Virus record (IMG/VR): IMGVR_UViG_3300030090_006995
Location: 1 to 51,383 of that record
DNA length: 51,383 nucleotides
Strand: one strand, 5' to 3'
Source: a virus
Shown: positions 16,101-23,364 of the stretch, in pieces
How positions within the stretch are numbered: the stretch's first letter is position 1
Layout: every line of letters starts with the position of its first letter
The notes under the pieces: generated by a model
The model's database searches: none
What the model was told of the DNA's origin: nothing
The model's input: only the letters and a program-made list of their open reading frames with translations
Made by a program: the position numbers and the translations under genes

Positions 16101-18865
16101 GTTTGTTGCAAGTTAGCATTTTTTACTGGTTGAATAGTATTAGCAGTATTAGCCCATACCCCGGGGTTATTATCTAACATGTTATATGATGAGTAACCAC
16201 CATAACCACCCGGGCTCGGTGTATTACTTGGAGCAGGCGTATTACTTGGAGCAGGTGTATTTCCTGATGCAGGGGCTGGTGTAGTTGTTTCAGCATACAC
16301 ATCTTCAATATTTTCTACTGGCTTGTGCGTGTAACCAAGGTTTTGAAATTTTAAATGCTGTTCATATGTACCTGCCCAATAAGCATACCCATTACTATCA
16401 TACATATAATGAGGTACAAAAGATTGAGATGTAGGATATGGATTATTACTATTATTAGTAGGACTTGGAGTTGAATCTTGTGATAAAGCTGAAATTACAT
16501 CGACAAATGGTGATGGTCTCATCGTCTGAGACCCAGGTGTTGTACTAGTTGTAGTAGTTGTACCGGTAGTTATTGGTCTAGGTGTTGTAGTAGTAGTAGT
16601 AGTTGTTATAGGGCTTGGAGAAGTTGTAGAAGTGGTTGTAGCTCTAGGATCAGGTGTAGTAGTTGTAACTGGTGGCGCTAGCGGGAAAGGAGTAGTAGTT
16701 ACTTTAGGGTCAGGTGTTGTAGTAGTGGTTGTAGTCCTTGGTGGTAGAGTTGGCCTAGGCCCTCCAAATAGACCTGGAGTTGTAGTAGTTGTTGTTGTTG
16801 GCTTTATTGTAGTTGTAGTTCTTCTAGATGGAGGGATTAAAGTAGTAGCTGGAGGCGCTGGAGGAAACGCTGTAGTACCAGCTCTAACTGTTGTAGTGGT
16901 AGGTTTAATAGTAGTAGTTGTAACAGGTTTTGGAGTGGTAGTGGTAGTGGTAGTTGGCTTTATTGTAGTTGTAGTTGTCCCTAAACCATCTAAAATATCA
17001 GGATCTTCTTCTTCACTATCTTCTTCATCTGTAGTTTCAGATAATAATTCTGTAAACTCAGCAGCGTTAACGGTATACCCTGTTGAGAAACCTAAAACTT
17101 CATTATCAACTCTATCTATAAGAGAATTAAGTGTATTTATACTTGTAGTACCTCCAGTAAATTGAGCTTGAACTAAAGCAGTAGAGGTTATACCAGCTAA
17201 AATAGCTTCGTTGTTAGCAACGAAAAAGGTTGGACTGCTTGAGTCACCTAATACAATCTCACCGCCCCATCCATTATCAGCTAACCCATTAAGGTTATCA
17301 CTGTAATATGCTAAACTATTATCAAAAGGAGATTCTGAAGGATCATTTAATCTTGCAAAAGCGCTTCTAAATAATAATCCTTCTTCTTGTTGATTGGTAC
17401 CCCATAACAACCCATTAAAATCTACCTTATACCTACCCTCTACTTCTTCTCCTGTAGTTATAATTTGACCATCTCTATTTTTAGTAGTACCGGGACGGGC
17501 TCTAGTTAAATCTGAGTTAGGAATCTGACTCAAAATGTCTGTTGGCATTACCCTCAATATTTCAACACTACTAGGTAAGTCTTCATCTAAAACACTTATA
17601 TTATAATCTCCTTCTCTTGGAAATTGACCAGATACGTTACCTAACATAGTACGCTCTACTGAATTATTATCTTTGTCTATAAAACCTATTTTATTTCCAG
17701 GAGTTAAATTATGAAATCCTACATGTCTTGATATTAATACATGTCGTGGTGTAATAGCTACACCATGATGCCTTAACCACCGTTGTGTAGGTAGATCAGA
17801 TCCAGGCTCACGCTTTAAATATGGACTTATACCTGTTATACCTTTTAAATCTTTACCCCAAAACTCTTCATTTCTTGTAAATCTTCCTATATTTCGGTTA
17901 TTATAATTTGTAAATAAATTTTTTGTATTAGGAGCCGGCTCCAGCCCACTAACTAGTGCTTGAATTTCTTGAGTACTTTTATCTGAAAGAGCAGCTATAG
18001 GATTATAACTTGAAGTACTTCCTACATTAATAGGACCGGGTGGTATTACAGGCTCTGGTGTATAAACATCTAAACGCTGTACAATAATATTCCATGGAGC
18101 AGCTGAATCTATAGCTACACTTTCTAAATCATCACCTACATAATATGTATTTAAAGATCCATTAGCAGATACTATATATCTTACAGGGTCTGAATTAGTA
18201 TCCCAATCTTCTACATCCACGTCCCAAGTACCTGATGGTATAGTAACTATTCCAGTATCAGGATTTATGCTTACACTAGCCATAGAAGGCGTTATTGGGC
18301 CTCCAATACCAGTTTCACCTTCTGTTCCTAATGGCCCTACAACACCCGAGGTACCTGTTATAGTACTAGGAGGGGAGTTTCTATTCCAATACCATTCTCC
18401 TCGAGGTGAGCAACACGGAGTAGTTGTAGAGGTAGTAGTACTTGTTGAAGTACTAGTACTGGTACTAGTTGATGTACTAGTTGAGGTCGAAGTACTAGTT
18501 GAAGTACTAGTACTGGTACTGGTAGTTGTAGTAACATCTGGACATTCAACTATAATCTCTTTACAGCAACCACAGCTTTCAATCAAAGCGTAAAGTATTT
18601 TGGTTCCATCTGGTTGTATTACCGCGGCTCCTGTTAATTGTAATCCATTAGGAGGATCAAATGGATTCTTATGATTTCCATGTGGATCATTTTCATGCCA
18701 TACAAACTCTTTTCGGGGACTAGTTTGATCATGCATATATATCCTATAAAGAGGACCATTACCACTTATATTGTAAATGATAATTAAATCCTTTTCACAA
18801 AATGCTTCATACTCAATTTCGAAACCTGCTCCGCAAGATGATGTAACTGTTCCAGAATCGCTCAT
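13124..18865 (-). CDS. Giant mucin-like, Cys-rich virion adhesin with a trypsin-like protease domain
   Basis: 1913 aa, in the tail-fibre block. Order: N-domain (1-110) ending in a CGCC cluster; Thr/Ser linker (about 111-151); a CC-x-P...WYW motif; a trypsin-like domain (about 365-590) with candidate triad His381 (ISRHVG), Asp420 (GDYNISV) and Ser542 (GDSSSP); a long Thr/Pro linker (626-782); a PAPSNT stretch; a collagen-like Gly repeat (931-952); helical parts; then a third Thr/Ser linker (1254-1309) and Cys-rich modules ending GWEECPCC (about 1245), GWEECECC (1445) and GWEMCECC (1814); and a last Thr-rich tail. Probably a surface-exposed adhesin or fibre. Starts 1 nt after the gene upstream; two glycosyltransferase genes follow. 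Whether the protease is active is not known. Confidence 0.8.
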   Translation of the reverse strand: MSDSGTVTSSCGAGFEIEYEAFCEKDLIIIYNISGNGPLYRIYMHDQTSPRKEFVWHENDPHGNHKNPFDPPNGLQLTGAAVIQPDGTKILYALIESCGCCKEIIVECPDVTTTTSTSTSTSTSTSTSTSTSTSTSTSTSTSTTTSTTTPCCSPRGEWYWNRNSPPSTITGTSGVVGPLGTEGETGIGGPITPSMASVSINPDTGIVTIPSGTWDVDVEDWDTNSDPVRYIVSANGSLNTYYVGDDLESVAIDSAAPWNIIVQRLDVYTPEPVIPPGPINVGSTSSYNPIAALSDKSTQEIQALVSGLEPAPNTKNLFTNYNNRNIGRFTRNEEFWGKDLKGITGISPYLKREPGSDLPTQRWLRHHGVAITPRHVLISRHVGFHNLTPGNKIGFIDKDNNSVERTMLGNVSGQFPREGDYNISVLDEDLPSSVEILRVMPTDILSQIPNSDLTRARPGTTKNRDGQIITTGEEVEGRYKVDFNGLLWGTNQQEEGLLFRSAFARLNDPSESPFDNSLAYYSDNLNGLADNGWGGEIVLGDSSSPTFFVANNEAILAGITSTALVQAQFTGGTTSINTLNSLIDRVDNEVLGFSTGYTVNAAEFTELLSETTDEEDSEEEDPDILDGLGTTTTTIKPTTTTTTTPKPVTTTTIKPTTTTVRAGTTAFPPAPPATTLIPPSRRTTTTIKPTTTTTTTPGLFGGPRPTLPPRTTTTTTTPDPKVTTTPFPLAPPVTTTTPDPRATTTSTTSPSPITTTTTTTTPRPITTGTTTTTSTTPGSQTMRPSPFVDVISALSQDSTPSPTNNSNNPYPTSQSFVPHYMYDSNGYAYWAGTYEQHLKFQNLGYTHKPVENIEDVYAETTTPAPASGNTPAPSNTPAPSNTPSPGGYGGYSSYNMLDNNPGVWANTANTIQPVKNANLQQTGPNSFLLQIPGNAGARGNAGQEGAAGMPGGGLEPTAVRLTRVPANNNSPSSLLDRVNQAIAEASAGGWVPQAILQEARDNDLLAENSDSMLRAQGDMEPGPQRDKLFKLQDAQRLNSDDLLVLLRLKEQIEEGKTPEDAESLLEDINQVKEDLREEFGIDGDQSKNNPDQVPGGGLDPIKPDVSAEDVVPPGLNRPSPGFPGNLDRTDERVNEAYQQYLEDGDIDKYYERMAEISKEDREAAEESGDKSANNNIFQDMGWLDGNNDPVGFVEDALEKGEHIVVSYNGKCYKLVDIKAIERSSSDVDDMSALCNPPVQDDGSITPGWEECPCCPPDKTTTSTTSTTSTTTSTTTTPPDKTTTSTTSTSTSTSTSTSTSTSTTTSTTTPCCVPECSPPAEREGQWFYEDAINNYLRPYDGVAEEGGVFWEGPEFEGTEDEREVAYARLENDRLKASQEMLDIPREQRGALEARIRQWQAEFKDRDARRCYFIHDADWVNAHKEVRPSEDTAGGKIVNEEKGFRRGDGWEECECCPCCPPTNCDICWFWDNRRQNIFTFLGMALQDPAADDGVRIDVKDDMVVTYCCEPPPFVLDGFVDEVIQEAWDKGELASDELIAARKKLQEANDRLDQGISDVGGFGNLPADLRRGFIQAVEDAQHQVLDAEVNVNEAAIDFNIAEGNVNALRERIVKRVLGGNLLHGESGSTSGEIIGPQEVDRVREILLREQQIQEANPGKAPEDIERPEWFEKALREELALFGEQGPVDEVLNEINEALERERLIKNDDNWTGPAEGNELAREDITDGDKLKSFQNEDGQAFNPEIDLKDVAKNFNEDCNEACRPICFKVIDKDFVNKNPMLNPAIDVLAHVNDPAINPQNEDKPAKLGVGALEPGDKGLGWEMCECCPCPETNKPPGPGPGGPVPQPQEPEVIIVPGDAEDPPDFPDDELTTPTVRTTTTERVTTTTVTTGTTPRLPTTICPPDSKGGPRCNVLKW
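13160..13262 (-). repeat. Thr-rich low-complexity tract 4
   Basis: Encodes the Thr/Val/Arg-rich C-terminal tail of the giant protein (about residues 1868-1902). Confidence 0.7.
14934..15010 (-). repeat. 77-bp direct repeat, copy 1 (inside Thr/Ser tract 3)
   Basis: Matches 18411-18487 with two differences by eye. Both copies encode the junction of a Thr/Ser linker and a CC motif in the same frame; their offset is 3477 bp, a multiple of three. Confidence 0.8.
14940..15104 (-). repeat. Thr/Ser-rich low-complexity tract 3
   Basis: Encodes about residues 1254-1309 of the giant protein, TTST-type repeats flanked by PDK and by CC motifs. Simple-sequence DNA based on gta/gtt/act triplets. Confidence 0.8.
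16520..16990 (-). repeat. Thr/Pro-rich low-complexity tract 2
   Basis: Encodes about residues 626-782 of the giant protein, Thr runs broken by Pro, Lys, Ile and Arg (TTTTIKPTTTT type), directly after the protease domain. Candidate O-glycosylation or extended stalk region. The antisense strand shows a spurious Val-rich open frame. Confidence 0.8.
18411..18487 (-). repeat. 77-bp direct repeat, copy 2 (inside Thr/Ser tract 1)
   Basis: Second copy of the repeat at 14934-15010. Recombination between the copies would remove 1159 codons in frame, including the protease domain and collagen-like part. Confidence 0.8.
18415..18535 (-). repeat. Thr/Ser-rich low-complexity tract 1
   Basis: Encodes about residues 111-151 of the giant protein (alternating Ser-Thr). 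Contains an internal near-repeat at a 54-bp offset. Confidence 0.8.
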
Positions 18866-18866
18866 C

Positions 18867-19766
18867 TTACACGCTTCTAGCAGTTATATTACTAACCGTA
18901 GAAACCGCAGTCTTGGGATTTACCGGGATCTCAGCACTAGTAATTGTTTCAGTTAATACAGTCGACCCTTCATATCCTTCAATATGAAAGTTCTTCAAAT
19001 AAAATTCTTTTGCACTTAAATTAGCGTTTGTAGAAGAAATAGGTGTAGTAAAAGCAAAACCACAAAACAAATCATCAAGATTACTATAATTTTGTAATCT
19101 AAATCCTAAATTAATAGTAGTAAGAGGAGTAAATTCTGTTGTATTAGACTCATGAAAATCTATTAACAGCTTTTGACCTAAGTTTATATATCTAAATCGT
19201 AGAGTTCTAAATGTATCTGTTGATAAAGTACTAAAAGCAGTAGATATAGATGAAAGACTGTGGTTGTAAATTACATTATGATTTAAATCACGTAATATAA
19301 GTGATTGTTTATTAACGTGTGTTAGTCCAACACCGGTGCGTCCGTCTCTACCAGATAAAGCGTAAAAGCCTGAAGAATCAAAAGCTATTTTAAGTAATAA
19401 ACCACTCAATTCATTAACATCAGTGGTTAAGTCAATACCACCTTCTGTAATAATGTTAACATTGCTTTCAGATGTAATTACACCACCAGATAGAATTAAT
19501 GCAGGATCTTGATCACCTATGTATTGACCAGGTAGAGATGAGATTGGGGATGATAAAGTAGATAAAAAAGTAGAAAAACCTAACTGGTAATTATCTGGAA
19601 TATTAGCTCCGGATAATATATTATCTTCATAGTTACTAGTAAGTCTTGGTAATTTGTATTGGAATGACCATACAATATCATAATTAGAATTATAACGCTT
19701 TTTAGTTTCTAAAAAAGTGTAATATCTTGAAGAATTAGGTAAAACAATGTCACTAGGAAAGCCCAT
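18867..19766 (-). CDS. Tail-fibre or baseplate-associated structural protein, lectin-like
   Basis: 299 aa, beta-rich with Ser/Thr/Asn strands throughout. LILRDLNHNVIYNHSL, FRTLRFRYINLGQKLLIDFHES and LGFRLQNYSNLDDLFCGFAF suggest a concanavalin/LamG-like sandwich. No catalytic motif. Lies 1 nt upstream of the giant adhesin gene and probably shares its transcript. The start is placed at the ATG although the perfect TATAAATA is only 1 nt away; a weaker ATTAAATA box lies 7 nt away. Confidence 0.65.
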   Translation of the reverse strand: MGFPSDIVLPNSSRYYTFLETKKRYNSNYDIVWSFQYKLPRLTSNYEDNILSGANIPDNYQLGFSTFLSTLSSPISSLPGQYIGDQDPALILSGGVITSESNVNIITEGGIDLTTDVNELSGLLLKIAFDSSGFYALSGRDGRTGVGLTHVNKQSLILRDLNHNVIYNHSLSSISTAFSTLSTDTFRTLRFRYINLGQKLLIDFHESNTTEFTPLTTINLGFRLQNYSNLDDLFCGFAFTTPISSTNANLSAKEFYLKNFHIEGYEGSTVLTETITSAEIPVNPKTAVSTVSNITARSV

Positions 19767-19767
19767 G

Positions 19768-19781
19768 TATTTATATTTAAT
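19768..19781 (-). promoter_or_regulatory. Overlapping late-type boxes TATAAATA / ATTAAATA
   Basis: TATAAATA (19768-19775) leaves only 1 nt before the ATG at 19766, while the overlapping ATTAAATA (19774-19781) leaves 7 nt. The second better fits the usual spacing. Drives the lectin-like protein, giant adhesin and probably both glycosyltransferases. Confidence 0.45.
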
Positions 19782-19784
19782 TAC

Positions 19785-19997
19785 TCAACCTCTTATAAAA
19801 GTACAGGTCAAAGAATTAGTTGACTCTAACTTTGTTCGAAAAACTAAAACATATCCGAGTTTTGCAAGTTCTCTAAATACAATACCAAAATAGTCTTCAT
19901 GAACATTAACTAGTATACTATCAAAGTCATCATCATATAAGACGAAGTCAGAGAACTCTTCGCACAGCGAACTGCCTCTCTGATAACTAGCTTTCAT
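19785..19997 (-). CDS. Small hypothetical protein
   Basis: 70 aa, acidic N-terminal half (FSDFVLYDDDFDSILV) and a beta-strand-rich end. A late-type box lies exactly 5 nt before the ATG, supporting it as a real gene. No family recognised. Confidence 0.6.
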   Translation of the reverse strand: MKASYQRGSSLCEEFSDFVLYDDDFDSILVNVHEDYFGIVFRELAKLGYVLVFRTKLESTNSLTCTFIRG

Positions 19998-20002
19998 ACA
20001 AG

Positions 20003-20010
20003 TATTTATT
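20003..20010 (-). promoter_or_regulatory. Late-type box AATAAATA
   Basis: 5 nt upstream of the ATG at 19997, overlapping the stop of the small gene at 20006. Confidence 0.5.
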
Positions 20011-20173
20011 CTTTAAATACTTGAATTATTTCTTCTATCTTATCTAAAAGCACCTTAGTTTCTTCAAGTTCTTTTGATTGATCAGGAGAAAATGTAGTAT
20101 TATCTTTTAAGATATTTTTTAAGATAACAAAATCGTAGTAGTCTAGTCCTTCGACAATAACTTCATCGGTCAT
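20006..20173 (-). CDS. 55-aa hypothetical protein
   Basis: ATG at 20173 to TAA at 20006. The protein starts MTDEVIVEGLDYYDFVIL and is acidic and helical, with a C-terminal Glu/Lys/Leu heptad-like helix (LEETKVLLDKIEEIIQVF). A CATAAATC box lies 5 nt upstream, matching the spacing rule. It fills the otherwise empty gap between 19997 and 20207. Function unknown. Confidence 0.6.
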   Translation of the reverse strand: MTDEVIVEGLDYYDFVILKNILKDNTTFSPDQSKELEETKVLLDKIEEIIQVFKE

Positions 20174-20178
20174 ATACA

Positions 20179-20186
20179 GATTTATG
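20179..20186 (-). promoter_or_regulatory. Degenerate late-type box CATAAATC
   Basis: One mismatch from NATAAATA, 5 nt upstream of the ATG at 20173. Confidence 0.35.
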
Positions 20187-20206
20187 TATATAATTAATTA
20201 TATCAA

Positions 20207-21850
20207 CTATGACCACTCAAACTTAACCATACCAGGGCCTACGCAGTATGTAGGAGGCCCATTTCCATTTTCACCACCGCCACCGGCTCCAGGAGCTGGA
20301 GCTGAACCCCAGAAGGATGAAGCTCCTAATGCGTTGTGATTAGCATCAACATTTACTATACCACCATATCCGCCAGTTAATACATGACCTGTTACTACAT
20401 ACTCATTTCCAGTATTTATAGTACCTTCACCATGTAAAGGTATGTTACCCGGAGATGTTCTGCCCCCATTTGATACAGCAAGGTTACTACCGTCCTGACT
20501 TATTAGACTTTGATTACCATTAGTATTAATACCTGTTGGATTAGTTCCAACAACAACGTTAAATACTGTACCAGCAGGAGCAGATATATATCCTGTTATA
20601 GTTGATGCAGCTCCTCCAACTCTATTGCCTCCTGTTGCACCAGATCCTGTTACATGAAACTTAACAAACTCTATTCCACTCGGCATAGTAAATCCGTTTG
20701 CAAAAGTACCTGGTGTTGTTAATATACAAGTACCAGGGGTAGAACGTTCAATTTTTATCGCACCACTTAAAGGATTAAAGGATACACCAGTAAAGTTTTC
20801 AGAATTAACAAATGCAGATAAATTTTTACTCACTGTAAGTGTTGGGCTAGTAACTCCTCCTACAGCTTTTATTATAAACAATGTACCAGTGGCTGATAGT
20901 AGAGAGGTTACAGAAGTAGAGTCATTACTAGTAGTAACTTGATATAATGTACTGTTTAGTGGATCATCTGAACCATATAAAGCTTTTCGTGTTAAATCAG
21001 GTACATTAAATGTAGCTCCACCTACTGCTGATAAATTGCCTCCATATGCGGTAGTAATTACTGCTGATAAATCAGGATAATCGGCACCTCTTACAGCTCT
21101 ACCATCACAGGGTAGCCAACCATTTGGAAAATATTCATTACCTGCTGTAGAAACATAAGGTACAATTGTTCCTGTAGGTATTAGAGCTGCAGTTGTCGGA
21201 GCAACACCAGATGTAATTATGCCTGGAGTACCCCATTTAAGTTCTCCAGCTGCATTAGATTCTAAGAAAGAGCTATTTTGAGGTGAACCTGCAGGAAATT
21301 GATAATCAATTTTATTAATTTTAAGTTTAGAAGGTATAGTAAAATAATCTGCTGTATCTGTAGATTTTTGAAGTATACCATCAGTTACAATAGTACTACT
21401 TAAAGTAATTCGATTACTTGCTAACGTAATACTTTCACCTAAAGCATCTTCAGAAAAATTACCTGCAGAAAGAGTACCTACCGTAATACCCTCAGAAACA
21501 CTTATATCAATTGTAGCATTTCCAGCAGAATTATTAGTAGCTACTTTTTGCCAATCAGTAATTATGTTACCGTTTCCTGATACACATAAATATAAACTAC
21601 TATTATCTGTATCATAAGCGTAATCACCTATCTCTACAGGAGCTAATGTAGTAACATCACTAGCTCTACCTTTATATTTGTTACCTACTAATGTACCACC
21701 TTCAGTAGTACCATCTCCAATAAACAACCGCTTGGTATCAGTAGTATAACCTAGCTCTCCACTGTCTAAAGTAATTTGTTGCCTATCAAAGTTAGTACCT
21801 CTTCTAACTAAGAGTTTTAATAAAGTGTTTTCTAATATTTCTATACCCAT
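20207..21850 (-). CDS. Tail fibre protein with Mtd-like N-domain and tail-collar domain
   Basis: 547 aa. Residues about 10-60 (LLVRRGTNFDRQQITLDSG, GYTTDTKRLFIGDG) match the N-terminal attachment domain seen in Mtd-type and many tail fibre proteins. A second similar strand set follows (EIGDYAYDTDNSSLYLC). A phage tail-collar domain lies around residues 225-300 (GTIVPYVST, GWLPCDGRAV, FNVPDLTRKALYG), then a Gly-rich C-terminus. Paralogue of the next gene upstream. Likely a receptor-binding or collar fibre. Confidence 0.8.
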   Translation of the reverse strand: MGIEILENTLLKLLVRRGTNFDRQQITLDSGELGYTTDTKRLFIGDGTTEGGTLVGNKYKGRASDVTTLAPVEIGDYAYDTDNSSLYLCVSGNGNIITDWQKVATNNSAGNATIDISVSEGITVGTLSAGNFSEDALGESITLASNRITLSSTIVTDGILQKSTDTADYFTIPSKLKINKIDYQFPAGSPQNSSFLESNAAGELKWGTPGIITSGVAPTTAALIPTGTIVPYVSTAGNEYFPNGWLPCDGRAVRGADYPDLSAVITTAYGGNLSAVGGATFNVPDLTRKALYGSDDPLNSTLYQVTTSNDSTSVTSLLSATGTLFIIKAVGGVTSPTLTVSKNLSAFVNSENFTGVSFNPLSGAIKIERSTPGTCILTTPGTFANGFTMPSGIEFVKFHVTGSGATGGNRVGGAASTITGYISAPAGTVFNVVVGTNPTGINTNGNQSLISQDGSNLAVSNGGRTSPGNIPLHGEGTINTGNEYVVTGHVLTGGYGGIVNVDANHNALGASSFWGSAPAPGAGGGGENGNGPPTYCVGPGMVKFEWS

Positions 21851-21859
21851 TGTTTTATA

Positions 21860-21867
21860 TATTTAAT
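21860..21867 (-). promoter_or_regulatory. Possible late-type box ATTAAATA
   Basis: 9 nt upstream of the ATG at 21850, longer than the usual 5-6 nt; a weak ATATAAAA overlaps the spacer. Confidence 0.3.
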
Positions 21868-23355
21868 TTACCAGCTGTATACAGGAATTGCAAATCTATC
21901 AAAAGGTTCATTACAGTCATTTCTAGAGGTACCTGATAATGCAAATCTTATAAATCCTGCAGAACTTAGAGTAAGATTAGCACCGTTGCAATCAATTGCA
22001 TCATAAACTTTTTGATCATAAGAACCTTGATAACCTCTTGAAACCTGGTTAGGGGCTCCGTTAAATAAATTGTTATTACCATCGACTGATGAATAACGAA
22101 TAATAAAGTTAAATCCTTGTGCACTTAAAGATGCTGTACCGTTATCTGTTGTATCAGAACTTAAGTAATATGTAGTCGAGTCTGGTGCGCCTGCATCAGA
22201 ACCATATAACAATACATTACCTCCGGTTAATTGTGGTACTCTGAAAAAATTACCTCCAGGAGAAGGCAAGCCATTAGTAGTATCATACCGGTTACCTATA
22301 ACATCATATAATTCTCTATAATTAGAAGATTCAACAGAGGAGTATATGTTACCGTCACAAAGTAGATAACCATCTGGAATAACACTAAATGCACGCGCGT
22401 GAGGTAGTATAGTACCTACCGGTACGTCATTACCAGAGTTAGCACCTGATAATCCAGTAGCTGTTACAACATCATAAATTGAACTGGCCATTCCATTTAT
22501 AATACCGTTAGAAACATTAACAAACGGAAACTCATTACCTGAGGCAACCTCAGTATTTGTACTAAAGCCATTTGCAATAGCAAGAACTCCACTATTAGAA
22601 AGAGTTAAAGAACTATCTACTTGTTTAAATAAAGCTTCTAGTTGATTAGTAGTAGAATTTAACTGTAAGCCATCTCCTATTGAACCAGGAGCAAAATTAG
22701 AAAATTTAATAATTTCATTTCCTAAATCAGCTAAAATTAATCGATTAGTAGAATCAAAATCAAATTGAGCATTATCAACATGCATCACTACTGGTTCACC
22801 ATTACCACCTGAAAGCCCACTTGAAAGCGCAGTAGATAAAATCTCTCTTTCTCCTATTGTGTTTTGTTTAATACTTAATTTTTCTGATGATATTTCAAAG
22901 AATGCTGTACTACTATCAACAGCTATAGTATCACCAACTTTTGCAATACCAGCGCCAAATATTTCTGAAGCAAATTCACTAGAATTAACTGAACTTTTTG
23001 CAACTATTAAGGTGTTGTTATCACCAAAATCTAAAGTAGTACCTGGTACATTACCAATGTATGCTAACCCAGATAAAGAGTCGTTATAATTTTGACCAGA
23101 AAGTATATATAGTTTATTGTTAGCGTAACCAATATCACCTATTTCCAGGCCTGGAATGTTTAAACTTGATTCTAAATTAAATGGACCAATTCCTATGTTT
23201 CCTACTACGCGTCCACCAACAGAAGCACCGTCACCTATATATAATCTTCGTGTATCTAGAGTGTAGCCTAATTCACCTTGATCTAAAATTATAGATCTTC
23301 TTTGTTCGTTAGTACCACGTCTTACTTTTAATTTTACTATACTTACGTCTGCCAT
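21868..23355 (-). CDS. Tail fibre protein with Mtd-like N-domain and tail-collar domain (paralogue)
   Basis: 495 aa. N-terminal KLKVRRGTNEQRRSIILDQG and GYTLDTRRLYIGDG are clearly related to the neighbouring 547-aa protein. A tail-collar domain at about residues 315-385 contains VPVGTILPHARA, DGYLLCDGNIY and FFRVPQLTGGNVLLYGSD. The middle part and C-terminus differ from the paralogue, consistent with a shared anchor and different tips. Confidence 0.8.
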   Translation of the reverse strand: MADVSIVKLKVRRGTNEQRRSIILDQGELGYTLDTRRLYIGDGASVGGRVVGNIGIGPFNLESSLNIPGLEIGDIGYANNKLYILSGQNYNDSLSGLAYIGNVPGTTLDFGDNNTLIVAKSSVNSSEFASEIFGAGIAKVGDTIAVDSSTAFFEISSEKLSIKQNTIGEREILSTALSSGLSGGNGEPVVMHVDNAQFDFDSTNRLILADLGNEIIKFSNFAPGSIGDGLQLNSTTNQLEALFKQVDSSLTLSNSGVLAIANGFSTNTEVASGNEFPFVNVSNGIINGMASSIYDVVTATGLSGANSGNDVPVGTILPHARAFSVIPDGYLLCDGNIYSSVESSNYRELYDVIGNRYDTTNGLPSPGGNFFRVPQLTGGNVLLYGSDAGAPDSTTYYLSSDTTDNGTASLSAQGFNFIIRYSSVDGNNNLFNGAPNQVSRGYQGSYDQKVYDAIDCNGANLTLSSAGFIRFALSGTSRNDCNEPFDRFAIPVYSW

Positions 23356-23364
23356 TTTATTTTA

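Noticed and set aside
16632-17165. Val-rich open frame on the plus strand
   Set aside because: It is the antisense of the Thr-rich tract; a low-complexity shadow with no start context.
14934-18535. Regularly spaced repeats that might look like a CRISPR array
   Set aside because: They are coding Thr/Ser triplet repeats in one frame of the giant protein, without unique spacers or cas genes.
20207-23355. Diversity-generating retroelement suggested by Mtd-like domains
   Set aside because: No reverse transcriptase, template repeat or adenine-biased variable repeat is seen in the window.
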